This document shows, one piece after another, positions 6,613 to 14,912 of a DNA stretch of 21,059 nucleotides. Location of the stretch: assembly GCA_021846145.1 (NCBI GenBank), contig JAJZCJ010000018.1, positions 1 through 21,059 of the forward strand, in the 5' to 3' direction. A program made the translations under genes and the position numbers. The notes under the pieces are model-generated. The model made no database searches. It saw only the letters and a list, made by a program, of their open reading frames with translations, and had not been told where the DNA came from. Source of the DNA: Bacillota bacterium. GTDB lineage: Bacteria; Bacillota; Bacilli; Alicyclobacillales; SLC66. Numbering within the stretch: position 1 is the first letter of the stretch; the number at the start of each line of letters is the position of its first letter.

Positions 6613-7923
6613 ATGATAAACAAACCATTAACATTAGGGGCAAAAATTAAATCTTTACGGTTATCTAAGGGGTTAACTCAAGGTGAACTAACACGTGGTG
6701 AAATCACAGCAGGGCTGATTAGCCAAATTGAATCAGATCGCGTGGCACCATCACTGCGCGTGATCACTTTATTAGCGGAACAATTAGGAGTAACCCCTCA
6801 TGAACTGCTTGATGAAGTAGAAACGCGCAACTTGCAGATGCAAACATTGAAAGAAGCAAAAGAACTACTTACACAAATGAATGGAGAAGCAGCACTTCCG
6901 CTTCTGCTACAGTTACTAGAAGCTAGTGTTTCTTACATTTCCATTGTAGAACTGAAGCTTGATATTGCCTATGCAAAAGAAATCATTGGTGATATTGAGA
7001 CTGCGATCAGCTATTATGCCGATGTGGAACAATATACATTTACTCATGAAGATCATTGGTTAGGTGCTCAATGCATGAATCATCAAGGTGAGTTGTATTT
7101 TCGTTTAGGAAGAATTCCACTTGCGCTTCACTGTTTTAAAAAAGCGTTAAATTTTTTAACTGAACTCTCCACTCCGCCTATTCAACACATATGTAATACG
7201 CGCAAAAACATCAGCATTTGCGCGTATCGTTTGGGTAATACAGAGCAGGCACAAGAACAAGCTGAATTAGCCTATCACGAATTACAAGGAACTTCCTATA
7301 TCAGTGAAATGGCTGAGTTGTGCCATATTTTAAGCGTGCTTTACGTCAGTCAAGACAACAAGGACAAAGCCCAACAGTTTGCACTTGATTCCGTTAGTAT
7401 CTATCGCTCCCTTGGGATGGAAGCCCAATTGACTGATGCCAAAATGAATTATGCGATTGTACTTAAGGAGTCAGGAGATATCAATAATGCCTTATCCGTA
7501 CTCCCTAGCGTTATCTCTGAATATTATCACCAAAATCGCAACCTTGAATTGTCAAATGCCTGGGCTGAAAGAGCCTCCTGTGAAATCATGTTAACTCAGT
7601 ACGACAATGCAGAACGCAGTCTAGAGCGAAGTTTTTCCTTGGCTGAACCTGAAAGTTTAGAATATGCCGAATCATTACGAATTCGCGGGCTACTAGAAGC
7701 AGAACGCGAACAGACTGAAAAGGCGATTGAGAGCTTAGAGTCTGCGCTTTCCCTTTTGCTAAAAATGCAAAAATTCATGACCAGCGAGCAAGTGCTGCGT
7801 AAATTAAAGGCGTTATACACTACAATTGGGGATCAAATTCACTCATTTGAAAGCCATGAACGCATATGTACCCTTGTGGCACGCATCAGGCATCAAAAGA
7901 TGACAACATTCATTACTCCTTAA
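6613..7923 (+). CDS. XRE-family transcriptional regulator with C-terminal TPR array
   Basis: DNA-binding regulator of unknown target. Residues about 7-66 form an XRE/Cro helix-turn-helix (AKIKSLRLSKGLTQGELTRG, then ITAGLISQIESDRVAPSL). The remaining 350 or so residues are repeated helical pairs of the TPR type, for example LGRIPLALHCFKKALNFL (about 168-185), NTEQAQEQAELAY and EQTEKAIESLESALSLL. The domain order resembles the peptide-sensing RNPP regulators (PlcR, PrgX, Rap-like), but no partner pheromone gene is seen and membership is not shown. The ATG at 6613 directly follows an in-frame TGA; AAAGGAG lies 11 bases upstream, which is rather long. It is divergent from spoIIAA and its 3' end overlaps that of dacF by 11 bases. 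In Bacillus dacF lies directly before spoIIAA, so this gene interrupts that arrangement. Confidence 0.85.
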   Translation: MINKPLTLGAKIKSLRLSKGLTQGELTRGEITAGLISQIESDRVAPSLRVITLLAEQLGVTPHELLDEVETRNLQMQTLKEAKELLTQMNGEAALPLLLQLLEASVSYISIVELKLDIAYAKEIIGDIETAISYYADVEQYTFTHEDHWLGAQCMNHQGELYFRLGRIPLALHCFKKALNFLTELSTPPIQHICNTRKNISICAYRLGNTEQAQEQAELAYHELQGTSYISEMAELCHILSVLYVSQDNKDKAQQFALDSVSIYRSLGMEAQLTDAKMNYAIVLKESGDINNALSVLPSVISEYYHQNRNLELSNAWAERASCEIMLTQYDNAERSLERSFSLAEPESLEYAESLRIRGLLEAEREQTEKAIESLESALSLLLKMQKFMTSEQVLRKLKALYTTIGDQIHSFESHERICTLVARIRHQKMTTFITP

Positions 7924-9121
7924 CGCCCAATAAGAACATTTTGTGTAAGGATCTACCTAACATTTCCCACCACGACACAGGCTGAACGTCAGCGACAGCT
8001 AGGAGTGGCACGCGAGCAGTGGTTCGTCCTTGAAACAAGACCACGACATGACCTACCACTTGCCCCTTTTTAACAGGGGCTTTAAGAGGATGTATTTCAG
8101 TGATAACCTGGCCCATGGGTCGGGTTTCATCCTTTTTTATTAGTTGTGTCACGGAGCGTAACGCAATCGCTGCTACGGCTGTCGATTCGCCTTTTGATAC
8201 GGGAACCAGTGTCACTACTTGGCCTTTTTTATATACCGATTTAGCGCTGTATTGACTAAACGCGTAGTTCATCATTTCCACGACTTCCGCGTTTCTCACA
8301 GCCGAACTCGGCTCACCTAGCACCACGGCAATCATGCGCAAATCACCTCGCTTGGCACTCGCAGACAAACAATATAACGATTCTGAGGTGTAGCCCGTCT
8401 TCACTCCGTCCATCCCTTGATAAAAACGCACGAGCTTATTGGTATTGACAAGCCAAAACGGCTTAGCCGTATTTTTACGCAGATGGTCACTAAATGAACC
8501 TGAAAAACGGGTTACTCCCTCATGGTTTAAAAGCTCCTTGGATATGATCGCGACATCATAAGCAGAAGAGTAGTGCTGCGGTGCAGGAAGTCCGTTCGTA
8601 TTGACAAAACGAGAATCATGCAAACCCAATTGGTGAGCCTTTTCATTCATTTTTCGGATAAAATTTGCTTCTGATCCCGCTACGTGTTCAGCTACAGCGA
8701 CTGCGGCATCATTAGCCGATGCCATTGCGATACCCTTCATCAAATCAGAGAGCGTCATGTTTTCCCCTGGCTTCAAAAAAATCTGCGACCCTCCCATGCT
8801 GGCAGCATGTTCAGAAACTCGCACGGTGTCTTGTAAATGCACTTGTCTCTTATCGATCGCCTCAAAAATTAACAGCATGGTCATCACTTTCGTCACACTG
8901 GCAATCGGCAAGTGGGTATGCTCACTTTTTGCAAACAATACTGTCCCTGTTCCTGCATCCATAAGAATGGCTGATTTGGCGTGTTGAGCTAACGTGGGCT
9001 GCCATGCTTCACTTTGTGCACTACATATGATTGGCTGGGCAAAAAGAAAAATCGCCCCTCCTGCAAGACCTGCAATGAACAAGCGACTGTTTTTGTGTTT
9101 TTTTCCATGATGTAAGTACAC
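7913..9121 (-). CDS. dacF: sporulation-type D-alanyl-D-alanine carboxypeptidase DacF (peptidase S11)
   Basis: Removes terminal D-Ala from peptidoglycan stem peptides; DacF acts from the forespore on spore cortex cross-linking in Bacillus. The start chosen is GTG at 9121, 7 bases after AGGGGGAG; an ATG at 9139 would place that site inside the gene. The 402-residue protein has a signal peptide (KKHKNSR, then hydrophobic residues 14-35 ending CSAQ). The S11 motifs are SVTK (75-78), SAN (135-137) and KTG (241-243), followed by a C-terminal beta domain with a hydrophobic tail (WWEMLGRSLHKMFLLGV). It converges on, and overlaps by 11 bases, the HTH/TPR gene. A forespore-type promoter candidate lies 35-60 bases upstream. 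The dacF name rests on location near spoIIA and pdp as well as on family. Confidence 0.9.
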   Translation of the reverse strand: MYLHHGKKHKNSRLFIAGLAGGAIFLFAQPIICSAQSEAWQPTLAQHAKSAILMDAGTGTVLFAKSEHTHLPIASVTKVMTMLLIFEAIDKRQVHLQDTVRVSEHAASMGGSQIFLKPGENMTLSDLMKGIAMASANDAAVAVAEHVAGSEANFIRKMNEKAHQLGLHDSRFVNTNGLPAPQHYSSAYDVAIISKELLNHEGVTRFSGSFSDHLRKNTAKPFWLVNTNKLVRFYQGMDGVKTGYTSESLYCLSASAKRGDLRMIAVVLGEPSSAVRNAEVVEMMNYAFSQYSAKSVYKKGQVVTLVPVSKGESTAVAAIALRSVTQLIKKDETRPMGQVITEIHPLKAPVKKGQVVGHVVVLFQGRTTARVPLLAVADVQPVSWWEMLGRSLHKMFLLGVKE

Positions 9122-9154
9122 GATTTTACTCCCCCTCATCCTGATTCTTACAGA

Positions 9155-9183
9155 TAGTTTGCACGAGGTGGGTAAAGGTATGT
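9155..9183 (-). promoter_or_regulatory. candidate sigma-F/sigma-G promoter of dacF
   Basis: On the minus strand, ACATA (9183-9179), 14 bases, then GTGCAAACTA (9164-9155). The second box matches the sigma-F pattern GGnnAnAnTw at all but one fixed position, and its CAAACTA also resembles the sigma-G -10 (CAtnnTA). In B. subtilis dacF is a forespore gene. The site lies between the pdp stop and the dacF start, so dacF could be switched on separately from the nucleoside genes upstream. Confidence 0.45.
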
Positions 9184-9192
9184 ACTCATTAT

Positions 9193-10521
9193 TTATGAGG
9201 AGTAATATTCTGTGTCTTGTGCGGTCACTCTTGCATAAATCAATGGGCCTAGTTGCGGACGTTCATTGTTCCAACTTAACGTTTCATTCAATAAAATAGA
9301 CGTCGCATGTGCCTCTTGTGCTGAGCGAGCGTGAATCGTGGCCAGCACTTCCCCCTCGCGAACAAAATCACCAACTGCCGCACGAAACACTACCCCTGTG
9401 CGCGGATCAATATCATCTTCTTTGCGCATTCTTCCGGCACCTAGCCCCATTGCTAGCCTACCGATTGCAAGTGCATCCACACCAGCTAAATAGCCTGTTT
9501 GTGTAGCATTGACAGGTACCATGACAGGTGCCACAGGAAGCGTTGGCAGGTCTTTACCATCATCCCAAGTTCCACCTTGATGGATAATCATGCGTTTTAG
9601 GAGTTGTACCGCTTTTCCGGTCTGTAATGCGTCACGCACTGCGACGATAGCATCCTCCATCGAAATTTTCCGTGCGAGGCTGACCATTTCTGCAGCTAGT
9701 GTGCTACTTACAGACAAAAGATCCTGAGGCCCATTACCTTTGAGTGTCTCTACCGCTTCCCCAACTTCTAGCGCATTGCCAATCGTGAGGCCTAATGGTT
9801 GATTCATGTCGGTCACATAAGCGACTACTCTGCGGTCAAGATGTTCTCCAATATGAGCCATAGCCTTGGCAAGCCCCACTGCTTGAACGACTGTTTTCAT
9901 GAAGGCTCCTTGACCGTATTTCACGTCAAGCACAATATTTTTTGCCCCAGCTGCTATTTTTTTGCTCATAATGGAAGAAGCGATCAAGGGAACGGCCTCA
10001 ATCGTAGCCGTCACATCACGCAGCGCATAGATTAATTTGTCCGCAGGAGCCAAATCAGCCGTTTGACCAGAAATCACTAGTCCCAACTGCTCTAGTTGCG
10101 ACATAAATTCCTGTGTGGTCAGTGACGTACGTAACCCCGGGATCGACTCAAGCTTATCGACCGTGCCACCGGTGTGTCCTAGTCCTCTGCCCGACATTTT
10201 TGCCACTTTCACACCACAAGCTGCCGCAAGCGGTATCGTAATGAGCGATGTCTTATCCCCCACTCCACCTGTACTGTGCTTGTCCGCAGAGTGCTCAAAA
10301 TGATCACCAAGGTCAAGCACTTCGCCCGACGTCACCATCGCACTAGTCAGTGCGCCTGTTTCTTCAGACGTCATCCCTTTTAAATAGACGGCCATCAACC
10401 ATGCAGCCATTTGATAGTCTGGTATTTCTTTGCGAGCATAGCTGTGAATCCAGTAATTAAGCGCTTCTGGGGAATGTATTTGACCGTCTCTCTTGGCTTG
10501 AATAAATTCAATCGGATTCAT
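9193..10521 (-). CDS. pdp: pyrimidine-nucleoside phosphorylase
   Basis: Phosphorolyses uridine, thymidine or deoxyuridine to the free base and (deoxy)ribose-1-phosphate, which the neighbouring phosphopentomutase converts to the 5-phosphate. The 442-residue protein has the NP-II family layout: N-terminal helical domain, phosphate-binding KHSTGGVGDKTS (81-92), the family signature SGRGLGHTGGTVDKLE (110-125), LRDVTATIEAVPLI (about 167-180) and a C-terminal domain with DPRTG. The ATG at 10521 lies 2 bases past the deoB stop and has GAGGGG upstream. Thymidine phosphorylase (deoA) is a close alternative; in Bacillota the broad-specificity enzyme is usual. Confidence 0.93.
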   Translation of the reverse strand: MNPIEFIQAKRDGQIHSPEALNYWIHSYARKEIPDYQMAAWLMAVYLKGMTSEETGALTSAMVTSGEVLDLGDHFEHSADKHSTGGVGDKTSLITIPLAAACGVKVAKMSGRGLGHTGGTVDKLESIPGLRTSLTTQEFMSQLEQLGLVISGQTADLAPADKLIYALRDVTATIEAVPLIASSIMSKKIAAGAKNIVLDVKYGQGAFMKTVVQAVGLAKAMAHIGEHLDRRVVAYVTDMNQPLGLTIGNALEVGEAVETLKGNGPQDLLSVSSTLAAEMVSLARKISMEDAIVAVRDALQTGKAVQLLKRMIIHQGGTWDDGKDLPTLPVAPVMVPVNATQTGYLAGVDALAIGRLAMGLGAGRMRKEDDIDPRTGVVFRAAVGDFVREGEVLATIHARSAQEAHATSILLNETLSWNNERPQLGPLIYARVTAQDTEYYSS

Positions 10522-10523
10522 TG

Positions 10524-11696
10524 TCAGTGCCCCTCAATCTGCGGATAAAAACTACTCCCAAAAGGCCAATCAACATGCAAATACTCAGCCATCGTTGCCC
10601 CTAGATCCGCAAAAGTATCGCGGCAACCCAGTGCAATGGCAGTCGTCATACGCTTATTGTAGACAAGCAACGGAACGCCCTCTCGGCTGTGATCCGTTGA
10701 TGGTGTCGTCGGATCACAGCCATGATCAGCCGTGATCATCAACAGATCCTCATCGCTCATATGGGAAATAATCTCTGGCAACCGCTCATCAAACGCCTCA
10801 ATCGCATGTGCAAACCCAACAGGGTCATTGCGGTGACCATACAACATATCAAAATCCACTAGGTTCGTAAAAATAAGCGCAGGCCCTTGTGTGTGATCAA
10901 TCGCCGCGATTGTTTTCGTGATGCCATCATCATTGCTGATGGTATGAATGCCCGTGGTAATGCCGTGTCCACCGTAAATATCTTCAATCTTGCCAATTCC
11001 GATCACAGGAATCTGATTGTCTACTAATTTATTCAATAGAGTATACCCAAAATCCCGTGAATAATCTCTGCGATTAGACGTTCTCACGTAATGACCGGAT
11101 GTGCCGATAAACGGTCGAGCAATCACACGTCCTACGCCATGTCGTCCTGTAAGCAATTCCCTCGCCTGTTCACAAATGCGGTATAGCTCTTCTAGAGGTA
11201 TGACCTCTTCATGAGCTGCCACCTGAAATACACTATCTGCCGATGTGTATACAATTGGACTGCCCGTACGCACATGTTCATCGCCAAGTTCCGCAATGAT
11301 TTGCGTGCCGCTAGCAGGCTTATTGCCCAACGTTTTGCGCCCAATTGTCTGCTCAAAGGGAGTCATTATATCAGATGGAAATCCTTGCGGATAAGTAGGC
11401 AACGGTTCTGTCAGTGTGACACCGACAAATTCGTAATGACCGTTTGTCGTATCTTTGCCAGCTGACTGCGGAATCATATAACCATAAGCACCATGAATTT
11501 CTTCGTGCAAAGACATGCCTTCAATCGCGGTTACTCTTCCTAACCCCAATGCTGCGAGGTGAGGAATTCGAAGTCCACCGACTGCTTTTGCTGTGTTGCC
11601 GATGGTGTTCGCGCGGGCATCGCCATACTTAGCTGCATCAGGTGCCTGACCAACGCCAACTGAATCAAGCACAATTAAGAGGATACGACGTGACAA
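10524..11696 (-). CDS. deoB: phosphopentomutase
   Basis: Interconverts (deoxy)ribose-1-phosphate and -5-phosphate, linking nucleoside phosphorolysis to central metabolism; a Mn-dependent alkaline-phosphatase-superfamily enzyme. The start chosen is TTG at 11696, 7 bases after AAGGAAGG. An ATG at 11714 adjoins the xerD stop but has no ribosome-binding site. The 390-residue protein opens SRRILLIVLDSVGVG (metal-ligand D11). It also shows the phospho-acceptor threonine region SAGKDTTNGHYE (T83/T84), FTNLVDFDMLYGHRND, and the second metal site ITADHGCDPTTPSTDHSREGVP. It lies between xerD and pdp in a tight run; in Bacillus drm/deoB likewise follows xerD, but punA, which often comes next there, is absent. 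Confidence 0.96.
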   Translation of the reverse strand: MSRRILLIVLDSVGVGQAPDAAKYGDARANTIGNTAKAVGGLRIPHLAALGLGRVTAIEGMSLHEEIHGAYGYMIPQSAGKDTTNGHYEFVGVTLTEPLPTYPQGFPSDIMTPFEQTIGRKTLGNKPASGTQIIAELGDEHVRTGSPIVYTSADSVFQVAAHEEVIPLEELYRICEQARELLTGRHGVGRVIARPFIGTSGHYVRTSNRRDYSRDFGYTLLNKLVDNQIPVIGIGKIEDIYGGHGITTGIHTISNDDGITKTIAAIDHTQGPALIFTNLVDFDMLYGHRNDPVGFAHAIEAFDERLPEIISHMSDEDLLMITADHGCDPTTPSTDHSREGVPLLVYNKRMTTAIALGCRDTFADLGATMAEYLHVDWPFGSSFYPQIEGH

Positions 11697-11714
11697 AGTT
11701 CCACCTTCCTTCAT

Positions 11715-12602
11715 TCAAGCGCGCGGATGACTGTTTTGATATGTTTTTTGCAAGTGAGTCTTGGTGACGTGTGTGTAAATTTGTGTGGTTCCGATGTCTG
11801 CGTGGCCAAGCATTTCTTGCACAGATCGTAAATCGGCACCGTTTTCAAGTAAATGCGTGGCAAATGAATGACGCAGTGTGTGTGGTGATAAGGGCGTGCG
11901 AATGCCGGCCACACGCGCGTACTTTTTAATTATCTTCCAAAATCCTTGCCTTGTTAATCGCATTCCTGAGTGATTGACAAAAAGCGCATGTTCCTGCAAT
12001 TCTTTAACAATAACAGGCCGTATATGCAACAAATATTTTTCTAATGCAATCCTAGCATAATTGCCTACTGGGACAATTCGTTCTTTCGCACCTTTGCCAA
12101 AGCATCGCACAAACGACGAGTGGATGTTGAAGTCAGCCACGTTTAATGAGATCAGCTCACTCACTCGAATTCCAGTGGCGTAAAGCAACTCCAGCATCGC
12201 CTTATCCCTGATGCCAAAAGAATTACTCGTGTCAGGCGCTGCCAGTAGTCGTTCGACTTTTTCAAGACTGATCACCTTAGGTAAACGGCGATCAGATTTA
12301 GGTGTTTCTAGTAATTGCGCGGGATCCGCCTGAATAATATTCTCTTGATGCAGATAAGAAAAGAACGAACGAATACTCGAAAGATGCCGAGTCACGGTCG
12401 CTGTTTTGAATCCTTTTGTGCGCTTAAAATGCATATAACTGATGAGCAATCGATAATCTACGTCTAAAAGGCTAGCAATCCCTTGATCCTCAAGGTAGTC
12501 TAGCCAATCACCAAGATCACGTTCATAGGCAGCTAGTGTATTAGTAGAAAGTCCTCGTTCTACAGCAAGATAATGAATATAGTCTTCTACATAGTGATCC
12601 AT
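11715..12602 (-). CDS. xerD: site-specific tyrosine recombinase XerD
   Basis: Resolves chromosome dimers at dif together with a XerC-type partner. The 295-residue length is usual. An N-terminal SAM-like DNA-binding domain (about 3-85) is followed by the tyrosine-recombinase catalytic domain with all key residues: R146 (ATGIRVSEL), K170 (FGKGAKER), H241 and R244 (HTLRHSFATHLL), H267 (LGHADI) and nucleophile Y276 (TTQIYTHV). The ATG at 12602 lies 6 bases after GGGGGTG. It is 16 bases downstream of the 50-residue membrane ORF, and its stop is directly before deoB. The position identifies it as the housekeeping XerD rather than a phage integrase. Confidence 0.95.
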   Translation of the reverse strand: MDHYVEDYIHYLAVERGLSTNTLAAYERDLGDWLDYLEDQGIASLLDVDYRLLISYMHFKRTKGFKTATVTRHLSSIRSFFSYLHQENIIQADPAQLLETPKSDRRLPKVISLEKVERLLAAPDTSNSFGIRDKAMLELLYATGIRVSELISLNVADFNIHSSFVRCFGKGAKERIVPVGNYARIALEKYLLHIRPVIVKELQEHALFVNHSGMRLTRQGFWKIIKKYARVAGIRTPLSPHTLRHSFATHLLENGADLRSVQEMLGHADIGTTQIYTHVTKTHLQKTYQNSHPRA

Positions 12603-12618
12603 CTATTTCACCCCCACT

Positions 12619-12771
12619 TTATGGACCGGCAAATAGCCAGTCGGCCATTTGCCGTTGCCAGAGTGAAAAATGACCAGCCGCGCTATGTAACATCCATCCA
12701 GAAAAATGAGTTGACAATAAAAAGAACGCATAACTTAGCATGAGAGTCACAACGCCTGCAAATAGACGCAT
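12619..12771 (-). CDS. small single-span membrane protein, 50 aa, at the yqzK position
   Basis: Short ORF starting at ATG 12771 behind AAGGAGGAG, an unusually strong ribosome-binding site. The first 25 or so residues (MRLFAGVVTLMLSYAFFLLS) form one hydrophobic membrane helix; the rest is polar to aromatic and includes HFSLWQRQMADWLF. It is followed by xerD after 16 bases, so the two are probably co-translated from one message. In Bacillus this slot before xerD holds yqzK (DUF4227), a somewhat longer protein with an N-terminal membrane helix. Relation to YqzK is inferred from position and topology only, and no sequence signature was recognised. It may be a shortened relative or an unrelated replacement. 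Confidence 0.6.
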   Translation of the reverse strand: MRLFAGVVTLMLSYAFFLLSTHFSGWMLHSAAGHFSLWQRQMADWLFAGP

Positions 12772-12813
12772 TTGCACTCCTCCTTGCTATGCTTTATGCG
12801 TGTTCACAACACA

Positions 12814-13932
12814 TCATGCCAAAACGTCTTCTAGCGGTGTGTAATCAAGTTGTAACCCTTTAGCAACCGCTTCATAAGTGATTTTACCATTGATGACATT
12901 CACGCCTTTTGCAAGCGAAGTGCTAGAAAATACAGCTGCGCGATATCCCTTATTTGCTAGTTGTAATGCATAGGGAAGCGTAGAATTGGTTAGTGCCAGC
13001 GTTGAAGTCCGAGGAACAGCCCCCGGCATATTCGCGACAGCATAATGTATTACTCCATATTTTTCATAAGTAGGATTGCTATGTGTGGTCACCCGATCAA
13101 TTGTTTCAATAGAACCACCCTGATCAATCGCGACATCGACAATAACAGAACCTTTGGACATATTCTTGACCATATTCTCAGTCACCAGTTTGGGCGCACG
13201 AGATCCGGGAATCAATACGGCACCTATGAGCAGATCAGCCTTACTCACTGCCTGTTCGATGTTGTATACATTGGACATCAGTGTTCGCACGCGCCCAGTA
13301 AACAGATCATCTAACTGCCGCAGGCGGTCTGGGCTGACATCCAAAATCGTCACATCCGCACCAGTACCTAGCGCCATCTTCGCCGCATTGGTACCGACAA
13401 TTCCCCCACCCACGATCACCACTTCACCTGGCAACACGCCAGGCACGCCACCTAACAAAATACCTTTTCCACCTTGTTGACGCTCTAGGTATTGGGCACC
13501 AATTTGCACAGCCATGCGGCCTGCCACTTCACTCATTGGTGTGAGCAACGGCAACGACCGATCTGGTAACTGAATCGTTTCATATGCAATAGCAATCACA
13601 CCACTGGCCATCAGCGCTTTGGTCAACTCAAGCTCAGGAGCCAAGTGCAAGTAGGTGAACAGAATTAGATTTTGACGAAAAAAACCAAATTCGTCTGGAA
13701 GTGGCTCCTTCACTTTCATGATCATATCTGCGCCTTGCCAGACTTGTGCAGCTTGTCCCAGCACCTCCGCCCCTGCCGCTTGATAATCTTCATCATGAAA
13801 TCCACTGCCAATCCCGACATTTTTCTCTACCAACACAACATGTCCATTAGAAACCAATGCTCTGGCTCCACCTGGGGTCAATGCGACGCGATTTTCATTG
13901 TCTTTAATCTCTTTGGGCACACCGATAATCAA
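12814..13932 (-). CDS. ald: alanine dehydrogenase
   Basis: NAD-dependent oxidative deamination of L-alanine to pyruvate and ammonia; in Bacillus it is needed for alanine use during sporulation. The start chosen is TTG at 13932, 8 bases after GGGAGGG; an ATG at 13959 would add nine residues and bury that site. The protein then opens [20 protein letters not shown] (372 aa in all), as usual for the family. Active-site residues fall at the known numbers: R15, K75 (KVKEP) and H96 (YLHLAPE). A Rossmann motif [18 protein letters not shown] binds NAD, and [13 protein letters not shown] lies near 262-274. It follows the RNHCP gene by 33 bases and precedes the 50-residue ORF by 42. Confidence 0.96.
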   Translation of the reverse strand: MIIGVPKEIKDNENRVALTPGGARALVSNGHVVLVEKNVGIGSGFHDEDYQAAGAEVLGQAAQVWQGADMIMKVKEPLPDEFGFFRQNLILFTYLHLAPELELTKALMASGVIAIAYETIQLPDRSLPLLTPMSEVAGRMAVQIGAQYLERQQGGKGILLGGVPGVLPGEVVIVGGGIVGTNAAKMALGTGADVTILDVSPDRLRQLDDLFTGRVRTLMSNVYNIEQAVSKADLLIGAVLIPGSRAPKLVTENMVKNMSKGSVIVDVAIDQGGSIETIDRVTTHSNPTYEKYGVIHYAVANMPGAVPRTSTLALTNSTLPYALQLANKGYRAAVFSSTSLAKGVNVINGKITYEAVAKGLQLDYTPLEDVLA

Positions 13933-13965
13933 TTCAATTACCCTCCCATCAATCGGCATTCCACT

Positions 13966-14298
13966 TTACTTGGCGGATGCCCTAAAAATAGTTAACACCA
14001 GTTCAAAGTCATCAGCTTGCACAGGATCATCCAAAGCTAGTTTATTTACAGACTCATGTCCACACGAACGACAGCGATGCCGGACCATATATCCCTTTTT
14101 CGAGTGGTGATAAATCTCGATTGGTTCCATGGTTCCCCCGCAGTTGGCCGTGCGATCCCCAGGAAAATGATCCAAGTGAACACTATATAAGCATACAGGG
14201 CAATGATTGCGGCAACCTGATTGTAGCGGTAATACGTGATGATGACAATTGCGGCACTCAAAAGATTCGTTGATTACTGTAAAACGTTTGCCTGACAT
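13966..14298 (-). CDS. RNHCP domain-containing zinc-ribbon protein
   Basis: Small 110-residue protein of the RNHCP family, named for the motif seen here as CRNHCPVC (29-36). Function is not established. Eight cysteines (C15, C18, C29, C33, C36, C53, C76, C79) form pairs such as CRNC and CRSC, suggesting two zinc-binding ribbons, followed by a short acidic C-terminal helix (DDFELVLTIF). The start chosen is ATG at 14298, 7 bases after AGGTGG; a longer reading from 14346 adds 16 residues upstream of that site and is unlikely. It lies between nudF (54-base gap) and ald (33-base gap) on the same strand, consistent with co-transcription. The zinc ribbons suggest nucleic-acid or protein binding (inference). 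Confidence 0.85.
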   Translation of the reverse strand: MSGKRFTVINESFECRNCHHHVLPLQSGCRNHCPVCLYSVHLDHFPGDRTANCGGTMEPIEIYHHSKKGYMVRHRCRSCGHESVNKLALDDPVQADDFELVLTIFRASAK

Positions 14299-14352
14299 GT
14301 AAATACCACCTGCTGTGAGTATATTCGATGGTAAGATTGCAAGCAAATCAGT

Positions 14353-14898
14353 CTAAGTAGCGGATGATTCATACAACCACCAATTCAGTCCGATTAAGGT
14401 TTTCGCATCCTTTATCTGACCGGTGCGAATGAGATGAATGATCTCTTCTTTTGAATAGTCCTGACTGTCAATAAATTCATCGTCATCAGGTTGAGTTTTG
14501 TCAAAAGTGAGCCCTCTCGCCACAAATAGGTGCATGATCTCATCAGAGAAACCAGGTGTAGAATAAAAGTCCATCACTTTCGTCACTTCATTGGCGCGAT
14601 AACCTGTCTCTTCCAGCAATTCGCGAAAAGCTGCATCTGCCAGTGGTTCGCCCTGTTCTAGCTTGCCAGCAGGAATTTCTATCGATACTTGACTAATCGG
14701 ATGGCGATACTGAGTGACAAGCAGCAATTTCCCAGCTTGCGTTTCAGCTACAATAGCCACTGCCCCCGGGTGTTCTACGACCTCTCGCGTGGTTTCTTTC
14801 CCATCAGGGAGCTTGACTGTATCCACGCGCAAATGGATCATTCTGCCGCGAAAAATATCTTGCTTTGATACGAGTGTCTCCACCAAATGTGTTGTCAA
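14353..14898 (-). CDS. nudF: Nudix hydrolase, ADP-ribose pyrophosphatase type
   Basis: Hydrolyses ADP-ribose or related nucleoside diphosphate derivatives to AMP and sugar phosphate. The start is TTG at 14898, 6 bases after AAGGAGGAG; reading from 14916 would translate the ribosome-binding site. In the 181-residue protein the complete Nudix box lies at 78-100 (G-x5-E-x7-RELLEETGY, with catalytic E93, E96 and E97). IEIPAGKLEQGE directly before and within it is typical of ADP-ribose pyrophosphatases, as is the N-terminal strand region FRGRMIHLRVDTVKLPDG. It heads the minus-strand run leading to ald and xerD and is divergent from the MciZ-like ORF, the neighbour it also has in Bacillus as I recall. 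Confidence 0.9.
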   Translation of the reverse strand: MTTHLVETLVSKQDIFRGRMIHLRVDTVKLPDGKETTREVVEHPGAVAIVAETQAGKLLLVTQYRHPISQVSIEIPAGKLEQGEPLADAAFRELLEETGYRANEVTKVMDFYSTPGFSDEIMHLFVARGLTFDKTQPDDDEFIDSQDYSKEEIIHLIRTGQIKDAKTLIGLNWWLYESSAT

Positions 14899-14912
14899 CG
14901 TGCACTCCTCCT

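Noticed and set aside
6613..7923. Calling the HTH/TPR protein a PlcR- or Rap-type quorum-sensing receptor with its own pheromone
   Set aside because: No short secreted-peptide ORF follows it; the next gene is the convergent dacF. The domain order alone does not show peptide sensing.
9184..9198. Hairpin CTCAT-TATTT-ATGAG at the end of pdp as a terminator
   Set aside because: The stem is only 5 bp and AT-rich, with no T-run after it on the minus strand; it overlaps the pdp stop.
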